From assembly GCA_039105265.1 (NCBI GenBank), contig JAPFFF010000006.1:2728001-2792000 (forward strand): a stretch of 64,000 nt of DNA, given 5' to 3'. This stretch comes from Tritrichomonas musculus (taxonomy: Eukaryota; Parabasalia; Tritrichomonadida; Tritrichomonadidae). Under the pieces are notes generated by a model that saw nothing but the letters and a program-made list of their open reading frames with translations, did no database searches and was not told where the DNA came from. Numbering within the stretch: the first letter of the stretch is position 1; each line of letters starts with the position of its first letter. The position numbers and the translations under genes were made by a program. Below, in pieces: positions 39,301-48,085 of the stretch.

Positions 39301-40118
39301 ATGATGGCGAGACCTTTTATGACTATTTGAAAGAGGACCACTTTTTCTATGAAATCGACGATGATAAGCGATTCAAAAAGTTCGAAGAAGAATGGAATCA
39401 ATTCAATAATATATTCTATTTAGAAATGACCATAAAAGACGTTAGAAAGGAAATAGAGGCAAAACTTGAGTTGGACAACATTCGTCTCATCATGGACAAC
39501 AAGTGTCTATTGAATGAAGTCCATTTGTATGAAATTGACGGTTTGGTCACAATTGAACAAAATGACAAATTTGTCGACAACTTCCTCTTTCGTTTTGAAG
39601 ATTGTAAATATTTCAAATCGATAATTCCGAAGTTGGAGAGGAAGTTCACTTTCGCTTACGATTCAACCGTCGACGATGCACGAGTCGTACTTGAAGATAT
39701 TTTGAGAAAAAGTACGTTTACGTTGGTTTACGATAATCACATCATCAAAGACGATGAAGAACGGTTATTTACGATGGGAAATTGTATATTTGTGAGAAAT
39801 GACGTGTTGGATGACCTTGGAGCAATAAAACCTCTCCTGTTGATAACAAATATAAACGGCCAAATAGTCACTGAAATTAATTTGAATCTGACTGTTTCTC
39901 AATTGATAAGTTATTTGGTCCAAGAGGATATCATTGGAGTTGAAGTTAGAAAGAGAAACGCAAAGGTGATTTATAGAGGAAAAATTATTAATAGAGTAGA
40001 AAAAATCGTAGACTTTTTGAATGAAAATGACCAGTCGAAAAAAGATCCAAATTCTTTATCTTATAATCAGAGTCCAATTTATATTTATTTCCAGAAAAAA
40101 GTTAAAGTGGAAGATTAG
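36324..40118 (+). CDS. Large protein with probable tandem ubiquitin-like (beta-grasp) domains
   Basis: A 1264-residue protein I do not recognise as a named family. Residues about 16-165 and 250-400 are an internal duplication: QYQINNGDIQKIRAKN against DYQINNGQTRKISFPE, and ISDLKQKLKAGFKIDKDQNI against ISELKQNLKDAFKIDKDKNI. Several later stretches have the same strand-strand-helix rhythm with an LK helix after a Thr/Ser, the layout of ubiquitin-like folds (for example TSIEAKIHVMIVLLKK, DVKKKISDILKNKKFEL and LTVSQLISYLVQED). No lysine-ligation Gly-Gly end is seen. A Ser/Asn/Lys-rich linker lies at about 170-245. The start may be the ATG at 36324 or the one at 36360. Confidence 0.75.
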   Translation: MHICSSKKLKILMEDEILQYQINNGDIQKIRAKNHKSETISNFFSDLIPDIDDKSIFLISRPNNKSQIVLNPRTQISKFLNENSGDLILIYTPQTFIFQDKKQIFHFSKDIKISDLKQKLKAGFKIDKDQNIKIFVKEHDDLNHFFNSEKRSFYKYIKPNLTYIITINQSNEISNDDYNYTNSAESTGITSNTQKPPKTNNENNTNNSDKKKPLIPNSPKKSRTLPLKKQPSEKVSIFSQTVNNDKKKEYSVDYQINNGQTRKISFPEKRGKTIFDIFSRIFPDLNEKQLLFVMVCEDQTLILLSPQSLIRDIIDNNSLLKIFTPFNFSYNQEDIQFSFKFSVTISELKQNLKDAFKIDKDKNIVLSVRDHDELNEQFNTDRHHFIKYVQPNLFFDITVDEFRFILINEIEGRNDRIEKVVDSFMTARRLIKEFVIENQLQITSGYILRLRFDENRYVLPSTVLANFKGESLELHLVKQSINNIVINGRTYKYAFDDIFSEENHPTVENCKTVILQNYFFNNKYVNPDDLFFFTENRMIADPDSTMHCHHRRTLEVLIGYIFENRKNSIFYYPLEATVEEAKKDNEWSNVQNMSNGTEIIETEKLFDSCYNEPIFVLKTIKLYLDVNGYSCSQLFLENVTFKEVKELIVKDSILFQKLNENRQQKDYSTDVLLFFKSREIKDNSVVCSHLTSKETKIRAILRPLYNVTFELSIGTKFNESFQHGTKISEICHFLFEKYKTPYIITANSIPLKNERCVQDYIDQQPFLLRITNPSYFFILNGQRTAIQLRNSITSIEAKIHVMIVLLKKITNKRLFSFRVDGKKMSDYDILPSYKDIEIDLTPLKMTFIFNLPDLNKIYFQLKKENNNEEEEINDGDDKIIKINFSSTFSDVKKKISDILKNKKFELKFFYGKKELNDDLHFSEVHQENKMNMIKVVMCKKKITFISNEDESITEEHMVYLDEEVAKYKQKFLNEKVSNIKRIMLMTDDGDEIHDGETFYDYLKEDHFFYEIDDDKRFKKFEEEWNQFNNIFYLEMTIKDVRKEIEAKLELDNIRLIMDNKCLLNEVHLYEIDGLVTIEQNDKFVDNFLFRFEDCKYFKSIIPKLERKFTFAYDSTVDDARVVLEDILRKSTFTLVYDNHIIKDDEERLFTMGNCIFVRNDVLDDLGAIKPLLLITNINGQIVTEINLNLTVSQLISYLVQEDIIGVEVRKRNAKVIYRGKIINRVEKIVDFLNENDQSKKDPNSLSYNQSPIYIYFQKKVKVED

Positions 40119-40582
40119 TAGAAAAATCATCGGTTTTCTAATAATCTTTAGATCATTTATTTGTATTTTATTATAAAAATAAATCTTTCTGTATTTTTTT
40201 TGTTTTTAAATATATATTTGGTCAATTATATTCAATTTTTTTGATGTTGCTTTGCACAATTTATTATCTCAGTTTTATATCTTGCTTTTTAAAATAATAT
40301 CATCAAGATATGAAAATTGAAATATCAATTATATATCAAATGATTGAACTTTTTTTTGGCATTCTCTATATCAAGGTGCTTTTATCACCCAAAATTGAAT
40401 GCTATTTTCTAAGAACATTCAAAATTGAATATAACCACAAATCTATACAAAACCCTAAATCGATAGATTCAGAATTCAAAATATTTCCAATGATCATTTC
40501 ATTTAGTTTTGTGAATGAAAACCGTTTTTATCCCTGAAAATAATGAACTTTTTAAATTATTTTAAAACTCTTTTCGCCTTAT
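40119..40582. other. AT-rich spacer before a repeat cluster
   Basis: No convincing gene. A 75-codon ORF at 40310-40537 has no homology I recognise and its composition matches the spacer. Confidence 0.4.
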
Positions 40583-40897
40583 TAGACCTTTTTATAAAAA
40601 GAAATTTTTTTTGCGATAAAGTATACTTTTTAGCGATAATGATCACTTTTTCATAAAAATGAACTTTTTCACAAAAACGTAAAGCAATTGGATTTATTAT
40701 TTAAAACCAATGTTATATGATTCTAGACAAGCATATAATATATTTTAGTTATTATAAATTATGTTTTATCAGTTTATTTTTAAGATTTAAAGCTTCATTT
40801 GTTTAAGTGAAAAAGTTCTTTTTTTATGAAAAAGTGGACATTATCGCTAAAAAGTATACTTTATCGCAAAAAAAATTTCTTTTTATAAAAAGGTCTA
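40583..40897. mobile_element. 315-bp MITE with about 90-bp inverted arms
   Basis: The left arm (40583-40672) and the right arm (40807-40897) are near-perfect inverted copies. They start TAGACCTTTTTATAAAAAGA and contain GCGATAAAGTATACTTTTTA. The few differences include TGATCAC against TGTCCAC. The loop is about 134 bp. Such long, almost identical arms around a short core are typical of recently active MITEs. No TSD beyond TA/TTA is obvious. Confidence 0.75.
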
Positions 40898-40914
40898 TTA
40901 TTATTACGTCTGAG

Positions 40915-41392
40915 TAGGCTTGTTATTCTCCGATTCTCGAGATCGATAATTGATTGACTTTTAGATATCGATACATAAATGTGTACTGATTCTCGAGTTT
41001 GATTTCAGAGATCGAGAATTTTTTTCTCAGCTTTTGATATCATAATTTTCAATTAAACTTTTTGATAAATATATGATCGTATTTTAATCTCAAATATTTC
41101 ATAAAAAAGAATGTATTTTTTGATTTTAATCTTAAAATAAACATCAATACATTATATTATTTATTTTTACATATTTTAAAATCACAAATACCAATTATAA
41201 AAAAAGATAAATCTGCTTGAGATCTCGAGATCTCGGTAATTGATATCAAGTTTACAATTATTTTTATATCACATTTCATATCTTATACCTTGATAATCGA
41301 TAATCTCGATATCAGATTTTTTAAACAGATAATCGAGTATCAAATGTAAAAAAGTGACGTTTTTGATATCGATTCTCAAAATAACAAGCCTA
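40915..41392. mobile_element. 478-bp non-autonomous element with hAT-like ends
   Basis: The ends TAGGCTTGTTATTCT and, inverted, TAGGCTTGTTATTTT match at 14 of 15 bases (40915-40929 and 41378-41392). The interior is filled with subterminal copies of TCGAGATC and ATCGATA, a hAT feature. Flanking octamers do not match well, so a target duplication is not confirmed. It abuts the 315-bp MITE. Confidence 0.6.
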
Positions 41393-41470
41393 AATCTTAC
41401 TCATTTTTAAATACATTTTAGATAATTTGAAGAAGAATGCTAACTATGCAATAAATATAGCCTCAATTCC

Positions 41471-41668
41471 ATAATGACAAATTAGTCTACAAATCTTTCT
41501 TTAATGACACATTGGATGAAAATTGAATGAAAATCTCAATGTTATTTTATAAAATCGCATTTGTTCTCATTTAATCACACATGTGTTCGATTGAATGTTA
41601 TTTTGAAATTGATTGAAAAATAAAATGTGCCTCATTAAAGAAAGATTTGGAAACCAATTCGTCATTCC
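41471..41668. repeat. Imperfect inverted repeat, about 200 bp
   Basis: The arms 41471-41512 and 41627-41668 share AAATCTTTCTTTAATGA inside a roughly 42-bp imperfect inverted match. Probably an older MITE; no target duplication is visible. Confidence 0.5.
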
Positions 41669-41815
41669 ACTTCTTTTATTGAATTGATGACTAAGTTTTA
41701 TTAGGATGAATCAATTCATGAAAATGCTTCTGTTTTGTTGAAGGTTTTAATTCATTAATTCATCATGACGAAATTAAATACTTCACTTCATTCAATTTTT
41801 TTCAGAACTTCTCAG

Positions 41816-41918
41816 TTAGGACAAATTGGTCAAAATTTGAAAAAAAAATTATCAACTTAGGACAAATTGGCCTTAGATTTTCAAATTTTGACCTTGATAC
41901 ATTGAAAAATTAGTCCTA
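41816..41918. repeat. Small hairpin repeat with TTAGGACAAATTGG direct copies
   Basis: TTAGGACAAATTGG occurs at 41816-41829 and 41857-41870. GGTCAAAATTTGAAAA and its inverse flank the second copy, and TAGTCCTA closes the block. This is a compact, palindromic repeat just upstream of the methyltransferase gene. Confidence 0.5.
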
Positions 41919-42016
41919 TCCATTTTTGATCAAACTTTGCGATTATTAAATTGAAAGAATAATTACGATTTTTTAATTGAAATTTATTGAATAAAATGCT
42001 TTTTTTTTTTTTTTTA

Positions 42017-42676
42017 ATGAACGCATTAACTAAGCACAACCATAAAGCTCTTTCAATGTGGAATGGCTGGTCTAGGGGTAGAAGTGGAGTTCCTGTTTTT
42101 GATCCATGGTTAGATGATTATAAAGATGAGTTAGAAAAATATCGCAATGATTTGATGCTTGATTTGGGATGTGGAATTGGTGCAGATACAGAATATCTGA
42201 TTAAAAATGGCTATAAAGTTTTATCAACAGATTATTCAGAAGAAGCTCTTAAAAGTATTCGTGATAATATTCCAGGAAGCCAAACCAAATATGTAGATAT
42301 GAATAATCCTCTCCCTTTTGAAGATAATTCTTTCCCTATTATTGTTGCAGATATTTCTCTTCATTATTTTGACCGAGCAACAACAATTTCTTTAATGGGT
42401 GAAATAAAGAGAATACTTAAGAGCGGAGGATATCTTTTAGCTAGAGTTTCTAGCATCAATGATGTAAACTATGGTGCTGGCAGTGGAAGGCAAATTGAAG
42501 AACGTTTTTATGACCATGGTTCATATGCTCAGAGATATTTAAATGAAAAAGATGTTGATCAATTTTTTGGAATTATTGGGAAATATTCATTTAAAGAAAT
42601 TGCAATGACACGAAAAGAAGCATATTATTCAATACCGAAAATGTTATATCAAATTAAAGTACAAAAATCTGTTTAA
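42017..42676 (+). CDS. Class I SAM-dependent methyltransferase
   Basis: About 219 residues from the ATG at 42017. An earlier ATG at 41996 would add a Phe-run encoded by a T tract and is less likely. Motif I is LDLGCGIGADTEYL, motif post-I is the acidic LSTDYSEEAL, and motif IV is IIVADISLHYF, with LKSGGYLLARV after it. This order is the class I Rossmann methyltransferase fold. It resembles the Methyltransf_11/25 groups, which methylate small molecules or proteins; the substrate cannot be read from sequence. The gene follows a dense repeat cluster. Confidence 0.8.
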   Translation: MNALTKHNHKALSMWNGWSRGRSGVPVFDPWLDDYKDELEKYRNDLMLDLGCGIGADTEYLIKNGYKVLSTDYSEEALKSIRDNIPGSQTKYVDMNNPLPFEDNSFPIIVADISLHYFDRATTISLMGEIKRILKSGGYLLARVSSINDVNYGAGSGRQIEERFYDHGSYAQRYLNEKDVDQFFGIIGKYSFKEIAMTRKEAYYSIPKMLYQIKVQKSV

Positions 42677-43247
42677 AAAAATATTAAATAAATGTATATA
42701 GTTTTTGCTAAATATATTTTAAAGTAAAATAACCAACTCGTTCTTAAATATACATTTTTTTTTTTTTGTCTAAATAAAATGTGAATCCATCTAAAGTTAG
42801 TGCATTCATTCAATATAATTTTATAATAAAACACGCAAATGCTAAAATTTCAAAAACAAATTTCCATATAATGAATTGCTAATTTATCGAATAGTAATTG
42901 ATAAATTAGCAATTGAAATGACACTTTCAATAACTAACTTTTTGGGAAGGCCATTTTAAAATCAAGATTTTTGTGAGAATGTCAATGATTAGAATATTTG
43001 GCGGTTATCATGGTCGTTATCATCATTCATTGATATGTCACTCGATTCTTATGATGGCTCTGGTTCTATCTTCAATAAGCTAAGATGTAGATTGTAGAAA
43101 GTTAACAATTCCTTCAATTTTCATTTATACAAAATAACGTATTTATATAATGGGTTAACAATTATTTTTTGAAAATTAACCACCCAAATTTTCAAAAAAA
43201 ATAAAATAATGTGTTAACGTACGTATTTTTTTTTATTCAACACCAAA
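42677..43247. other. Intergenic region with a 14-bp-stem hairpin and a kinase promoter
   Basis: ATTGCTAATTTATC (42875-42888) is repeated inverted at 42900-42913, giving a perfect 14-bp stem with an 11-base loop. TTAACCA and TTAACGTA occur closer to the kinase start. No gene seen. Confidence 0.5.
43214..43221 (+). promoter_or_regulatory. TTAACGTA motif upstream of the kinase gene
   Basis: Located 26 bp before the ATG at 43248; the same octamer precedes the two coiled-coil genes at 9964 and 13230. A Myb-type site is inferred. Confidence 0.4.
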
Positions 43248-45647
43248 ATGGAAGAGGGATGGGAAGAGATGCGTGAGCATCTTAGAGATTATATTGTTGA
43301 TTTAGGCGACTTCACACAAATTAACACTATTGGAAAAGGGGCATTTGGAAAAGTTTATCTCGCTAATAATAATAAAACTAATATTAAATATGCAATCAAG
43401 GAATTACAATTTGAACACCTTGAAGGACGCCAATTAAAATTATTCTGCCGAGAAGTTCAAATTCTTGCTAAATGCCATAACTTATTTTTATTACCATTTC
43501 GTGGATTTACTCTTTCATTTCCATATTCAATTGTAACTGAATTTATAACAAATGGTTCATTATATGAAGCATTAAGACATAAACCAAAAGCTCCATCATT
43601 ATCTCCAACTCATAAAACGATAATTGCACTTGGGATTGCAAATGGTATGTGCCACTTGCATGAACTTAACATCATTCATCGAGATCTGAAATCATTGAAT
43701 ATTCTCCTTGATGAAAATTACTATCCAAAGATTTGCGATTTTGGTATTGCTCGTTTCAAAGCCGAAAGCAATCAACCTGTTACTCAACAAATTGGAACTC
43801 CACATTGGATGGCTCCTGAACTATTTTTGAAAAACAATTATGATTCCAAAGTTGATGTTTACGCATATGCGATAATTTTATGGGAAATGATAACTGAAAA
43901 AATTCCATTTTGTGGAATGAATCCAATTCAAATTATGACACTTGTTTGCCAAAATCATGAAAGGCCTCCATTACCTGAGGATCTTTCACCTAATCTTGCT
44001 TCTCTCATAAATTTATGTTGGGCACAATCGCCACAAGAAAGGCCAACTTTTAAGAACATATATAAATTATTTAAAGAGAAAAAAGTTTATTTCGATGGAA
44101 CAGATTTTGATGAAGTTGATCACGTAATTGAAAAAATTGAAGAAGCAGAATTGGCTCAACGTTTATCAAAAGGAACACCATTGCCATCTGTTGATGATGC
44201 ATGGCCAGCTCTCTTCGAAATTTCTGATAAAGAAAAATATCCCGATGGCGGATTGAGCATTTTGAATAATTATACAGCATCTCCATCATTCAAGATTATT
44301 TTAGATAATGTATTATCAAGTGTAGATGAAAATAATGTAAATGAATTTTACAATACAATTGAAAAAACTTTGGATAAGGTCGATGATGATCACATGACGC
44401 TTGTTTTAAACTCTTTAAAGACGGTTATTTCCAAAAGTGAAAAATTCCTTAATTTGTTTATTAAGAGTAATGCTTTTAATAATCTTCCATTTTCAAATTC
44501 ATCTTGCTTTCCTATTCTTTATGATTTAATTGGTGGAATTCTTCAAATTTCACCATCAGCTGTTAAGTTGGAGCAAATGCAGGCTTTATACAAAGCAAAT
44601 TATTCAAAATATCCTAGCCAAGTAGTAACTCTTTTTTACCTTGTTTCAAAAGATTTTGATGAAACATATGTAGCCAACACCATTTTTGAATTTTTACTCC
44701 AGCATTCAACCAAAATTGTCAAATATAATGGACCTTTATTATTACAAATGATTAACGAATTGGCTACTGACCATAATGATCTTTTTGAACGTTATTTTGA
44801 TCAAATGAGAAATATCCTGTTAGTTTCTTTCAGCGATGCAAATAAACTAACTGTCGCATATGCTTATAGAATTGCGGTTAAATTTTTTGATGAAGAACTA
44901 ATTCCTCCACAGATAACTAGTCACTTGAAAGATCCTTGTTTGGTTCATGATGCAGTTGTCCTTTTGAACAAATTTAAAGCTTTCAAATTAACAGAAAATA
45001 TCATTAGTATTTTATTAAGCAATATCCATCATCGAATTGTTTTCGAGTACATAATAAAGATTGCTCCAAATTATGCTGAGATTCTATTCTCATTATCAAA
45101 TCTTTGGATTTCAAATCAAGACCTTCAATTAAGTAATGCATTAAGACTACTTGTAGTTATAGTAGATAACAAAAGAGTATCAGCATCTGATGAGCAGACT
45201 AAAGAAATCCTTAACTTATTCATGGAAGTAATGAAAAGTAGTAATCCTTTCCTGTCAACTATTGCTCATATCATAAAGAAACTTGACATGAATAAATCAG
45301 CTAAGCAAATATTTGAACGTTCAAAGTTTATTTCAAAATTGACAGATATTGTAATTAAAAAACCATTAGAAGAGTTCGTTCATTCATCTCTAGTATTAAT
45401 GAATTTATTCACACCAAGCTACATATCAAATGATTTCTTGAGATTGCTTCCTAAAGTTCAAGATAAGATAGAATCAAATCCAACTTTAATTTATTTGAGC
45501 ATGGTAATTGTTCTTAAAATTGGAAATACTGAAGAAACGAGAAAACAAATAAATCAAATTGGCTTCATCAAATCATTTATACATAATTCTCTCTCGTCTC
45601 AAGCCAATCAATTTGGAAATTTGTTTGCAGCTGTTGAAGCATTTTAA
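43248..45647 (+). CDS. TKL-like protein kinase with helical C-terminal region
   Basis: A 799-residue protein. The kinase domain (about 20-285) has every key motif: IGKGAFGKVYLA, YAIKEL (ATP Lys), HRDLKSLNILLD, DFGIARF, GTPHWMAPEL (APE) and DVYAYAIILWEM. It should be active. SLNILLD with HWMAPE suggests the TKL group. Residues about 330-799 are helical (for example LFYLVSKDFDETYVANTIFE and LLQMINELATDHNDLF) and resemble ARM/HEAT-like repeats, the usual design of the expanded trichomonad TKL family. Substrates are unknown. Confidence 0.9.
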   Translation: MEEGWEEMREHLRDYIVDLGDFTQINTIGKGAFGKVYLANNNKTNIKYAIKELQFEHLEGRQLKLFCREVQILAKCHNLFLLPFRGFTLSFPYSIVTEFITNGSLYEALRHKPKAPSLSPTHKTIIALGIANGMCHLHELNIIHRDLKSLNILLDENYYPKICDFGIARFKAESNQPVTQQIGTPHWMAPELFLKNNYDSKVDVYAYAIILWEMITEKIPFCGMNPIQIMTLVCQNHERPPLPEDLSPNLASLINLCWAQSPQERPTFKNIYKLFKEKKVYFDGTDFDEVDHVIEKIEEAELAQRLSKGTPLPSVDDAWPALFEISDKEKYPDGGLSILNNYTASPSFKIILDNVLSSVDENNVNEFYNTIEKTLDKVDDDHMTLVLNSLKTVISKSEKFLNLFIKSNAFNNLPFSNSSCFPILYDLIGGILQISPSAVKLEQMQALYKANYSKYPSQVVTLFYLVSKDFDETYVANTIFEFLLQHSTKIVKYNGPLLLQMINELATDHNDLFERYFDQMRNILLVSFSDANKLTVAYAYRIAVKFFDEELIPPQITSHLKDPCLVHDAVVLLNKFKAFKLTENIISILLSNIHHRIVFEYIIKIAPNYAEILFSLSNLWISNQDLQLSNALRLLVVIVDNKRVSASDEQTKEILNLFMEVMKSSNPFLSTIAHIIKKLDMNKSAKQIFERSKFISKLTDIVIKKPLEEFVHSSLVLMNLFTPSYISNDFLRLLPKVQDKIESNPTLIYLSMVIVLKIGNTEETRKQINQIGFIKSFIHNSLSSQANQFGNLFAAVEAF

Positions 45648-45826
45648 ATTATATCAACTTTTTATTTTATAAATAATTATTTAAAAAACTTTCTTTTACA
45701 TGACCATCACATTTCTTAATTAAGTATCATTTACAAAATATACAAACATGCCAACAAAAAAGTAATATTTATATTAATATGATTTATTATAAAAATAAAC
45801 AAATATTTTGAACTTAAAACATAATT

Positions 45827-46699
45827 TTACAGATCGCCAACTTCTTCTTCATTTTCTGAAGTTTCTTGTGTTTTCGAATCTTGAACATTTTCTTCTTGTT
45901 TTTCAGGATCTGCTGATTGTTGTGATTTAGAATTATTTGGCTTTGGCTGGGGCGATAATGGAGGAGATGATGATAACTGTGGTGGCGTTGAAGGAGGTCT
46001 TGATGCAGGTGATTCTGATCCCTGAGGCGATTCTTGATTTGAAACACCTTCTGATGAGTTTTTATCATCATTTTTATCAATTTTTTCATTCTTGTTTTTC
46101 AAAATTGAAGCCGCAGGCTGTTGAAGAGTAATAGTTGAAGAGTTTAGATCTTTAGCTGTTTCTGGTTGGCTTTTTTGATCAATTTCGGGTTTTTGATCAG
46201 TATTGGGTGCTGCTGAAAGCGCAACAGATGCTGAAGAAGATATTTCAGCCTGTAATGCTGCAGCAAGAGATATTAAAGGGCGAGCAGCAACAATAGAGGA
46301 TGGGGGATGTCTTGACAAATCAAATAGTTTTTTGGTTGATTTTCGAAGCATTTCCATCCATTCTTCATCTTTATTACGCGGCATTGACTCAAATTTTCGA
46401 CCAAACCAAATTTCCATTTCTTGAGCCATTACATAAATAAGAGTTCCTTCATTATTATACAATTTAGCATTTGTCCATACTTGATTAACATCAGCAGCCC
46501 ATGTATCAATCGATTTATAGTCATTGCTATTTAGTTTTCTTCGAATTGTTGTAAGATCCATGGGACGCTTCACAATTTGAAAATAGTCTGGAGCACCATC
46601 TCGAATCGGATCAACTTTGTCTTTAAAAGGACGACAAAGATCCATTTTATGCATTTTATTGGTTAATTCTAGGCATTTCTTTTTTTCAAATTCATTCAT
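45827..46699 (-). CDS. Bromodomain protein
   Basis: A 290-residue protein. The bromodomain is at residues about 8-110: FKDKVDPIRDGAPDYFQIVK, then RPMDLTTIRRKL, then NQVWTNAKLYNNEGTLIYVM. The acetyl-lysine-contacting Asn is in YNNEG, preceded by the usual Tyr. Residues about 135-290 are Ser/Pro/Gln-rich and disordered with an acidic end. It reads acetyl-lysine on histones or other proteins. There is no second bromodomain or ET domain, so it is not a full BET protein. Confidence 0.9.
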   Translation of the reverse strand: MNEFEKKKCLELTNKMHKMDLCRPFKDKVDPIRDGAPDYFQIVKRPMDLTTIRRKLNSNDYKSIDTWAADVNQVWTNAKLYNNEGTLIYVMAQEMEIWFGRKFESMPRNKDEEWMEMLRKSTKKLFDLSRHPPSSIVAARPLISLAAALQAEISSSASVALSAAPNTDQKPEIDQKSQPETAKDLNSSTITLQQPAASILKNKNEKIDKNDDKNSSEGVSNQESPQGSESPASRPPSTPPQLSSSPPLSPQPKPNNSKSQQSADPEKQEENVQDSKTQETSENEEEVGDL

Positions 46700-47034
46700 T
46701 TAAATGAGTATCGACGATCAATTCCTATTAAAAAAGTTTGATTATTATAAAATAAATCGTCATTGTTAAAAATTATCCTTATAACAGTTCTTATTTAGTA
46801 TTTATATATTTCATAAAATAAGTACTATTTACGTAAATTTTATTTGATTTAAAATGAATGTATATTTTCAAAAAAAAGTTTTCTTAAAACATAATTTAAA
46901 TTCTTTTTGTATCAAGATATTAATGGATTATTTTTCAATGTTGATTTATTGAATTTCAATTTTTTATGAAAAAGTTTTACTTTTTTATAAAAAAATTGAA
47001 TGAATATGACGTTATTCCGATTGAAACAAGATCC

Positions 47035-47679
47035 ATGCAGAATGATCTTAAGATTATTGTTGTAGGTCCTCCCAAATCTGGGAAAACAGAAATTGCTGAT
47101 ATTTTATCTGCTGCAAGTAAAGGTTTTCAAGGAAACACAAAACCGACTGTTGCTCTTCGTATTTTAGAATTTTCAACAACAATCGACGTAAATGGTATGC
47201 AAAGTAATATTTCCATCCAACTTTGGGATACAAGCGGTGAAGAAAAATATAGCGCTGCTTGGCCAGCTATTGCCAAAAATGCAGATGGCGTAATGCTTGT
47301 TTATAATGCTAATGATAAAAATCAAGGAAGGCTTGTTGAAAACTATTTTAAAAAATTTGCTCAAGATGTATCTCCGATTCAATGTTTAGTTGTTGCACAT
47401 CGCATCGGTGAATCTGAAGGTAAACCTACTCGGCCAAAACTTCCGAAATCATATGAGCATGTACAAATAGCAATTGTTGATATAAAAGAATCAACGGACT
47501 CTTTTTTTGATCAATTTAATTCATTCTTAGGAAGAGTTCAGCAAGCCAAACTAAAATCTATCGAAGAGAAAGAAAGGCAATTAATTGGTGAAGAAGTTCC
47601 AAAGAAAAAGCACAAACCTCCTGCAGAAGATGAAGATAACGATGATGGTGGAGCAGAAGATGAAGCAAATGATGAATGA
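47035..47679 (+). CDS. IFT22: IFT22/RABL5-like small GTPase
   Basis: About 214 residues from the ATG at 47035; an in-frame ATG at 46966 adds 23 residues but overlaps an AAAAAGTT promoter-like motif, so I prefer the later one. The P-loop is GPPKSGKTE, followed by TVALRILEF and LWDTSGEEKYSAAWPAI, then ADGVMLVYNA and LVVAHR in place of NKxD. RILEF, the W-P-A motif and the missing NKxD Asp are hallmarks of IFT22, a subunit of the IFT-B complex needed for flagellum assembly. The C-terminal 30 residues are an acidic tail. This fits a flagellated protist. Confidence 0.8.
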   Translation: MQNDLKIIVVGPPKSGKTEIADILSAASKGFQGNTKPTVALRILEFSTTIDVNGMQSNISIQLWDTSGEEKYSAAWPAIAKNADGVMLVYNANDKNQGRLVENYFKKFAQDVSPIQCLVVAHRIGESEGKPTRPKLPKSYEHVQIAIVDIKESTDSFFDQFNSFLGRVQQAKLKSIEEKERQLIGEEVPKKKHKPPAEDEDNDDGGAEDEANDE

Positions 47680-48085
47680 ATTATAAAATTTATTTTTTTA
47701 ATTTTTTTTTAAGTAAATATTATAGAGATTAATCAATTTGTTGTTTTCTTCATACGATAAAAATAAAATATTAGTTATATCGAAAAATATTGCTTTTCAT
47801 ATGTTTATTGCGTACACAAATATTGATTTCATTGTTACATTCGATGGGTCCTTGTCATTGATGAGTATAACAATTCCCTTATAATTAGCTTCAAAAAGAT
47901 ATTTCACTGGTAATAATATATATTATCGATTAAATCGTCTAATAATCATTATTTTGCTAATAAAAATATACCAAAAAATCAGTCATAATTTCATTATTTG
48001 ACGAGAATTGATAGAAATTTTTGTTTTAATAAAAAAATTCAATAGGAATACTATTGAATAAATAAATTTTATATTTTAAAATATT
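47680..48085. other. AT-rich spacer
   Basis: A 37-codon minus-strand stretch near 47807-47930 translates to KYLFEANYKGIVILINDKD but has no start and no recognised relative. Otherwise no feature seen. Confidence 0.4.

Noticed and set aside
40310-40537. 75-codon ORF before the repeat cluster
   Set aside because: Composition matches the spacer; no domain and no clear promoter; kept only as a note.
42977-43085. Short ORF with GGYHGRYHH before the kinase gene
   Set aside because: About 35 codons, no homology, and it lies in a likely promoter region.
47807-47930. Minus-strand 37-codon stretch with a protein-like translation
   Set aside because: No start codon, no recognised relative and very short; may be a gene fragment but not supportable.
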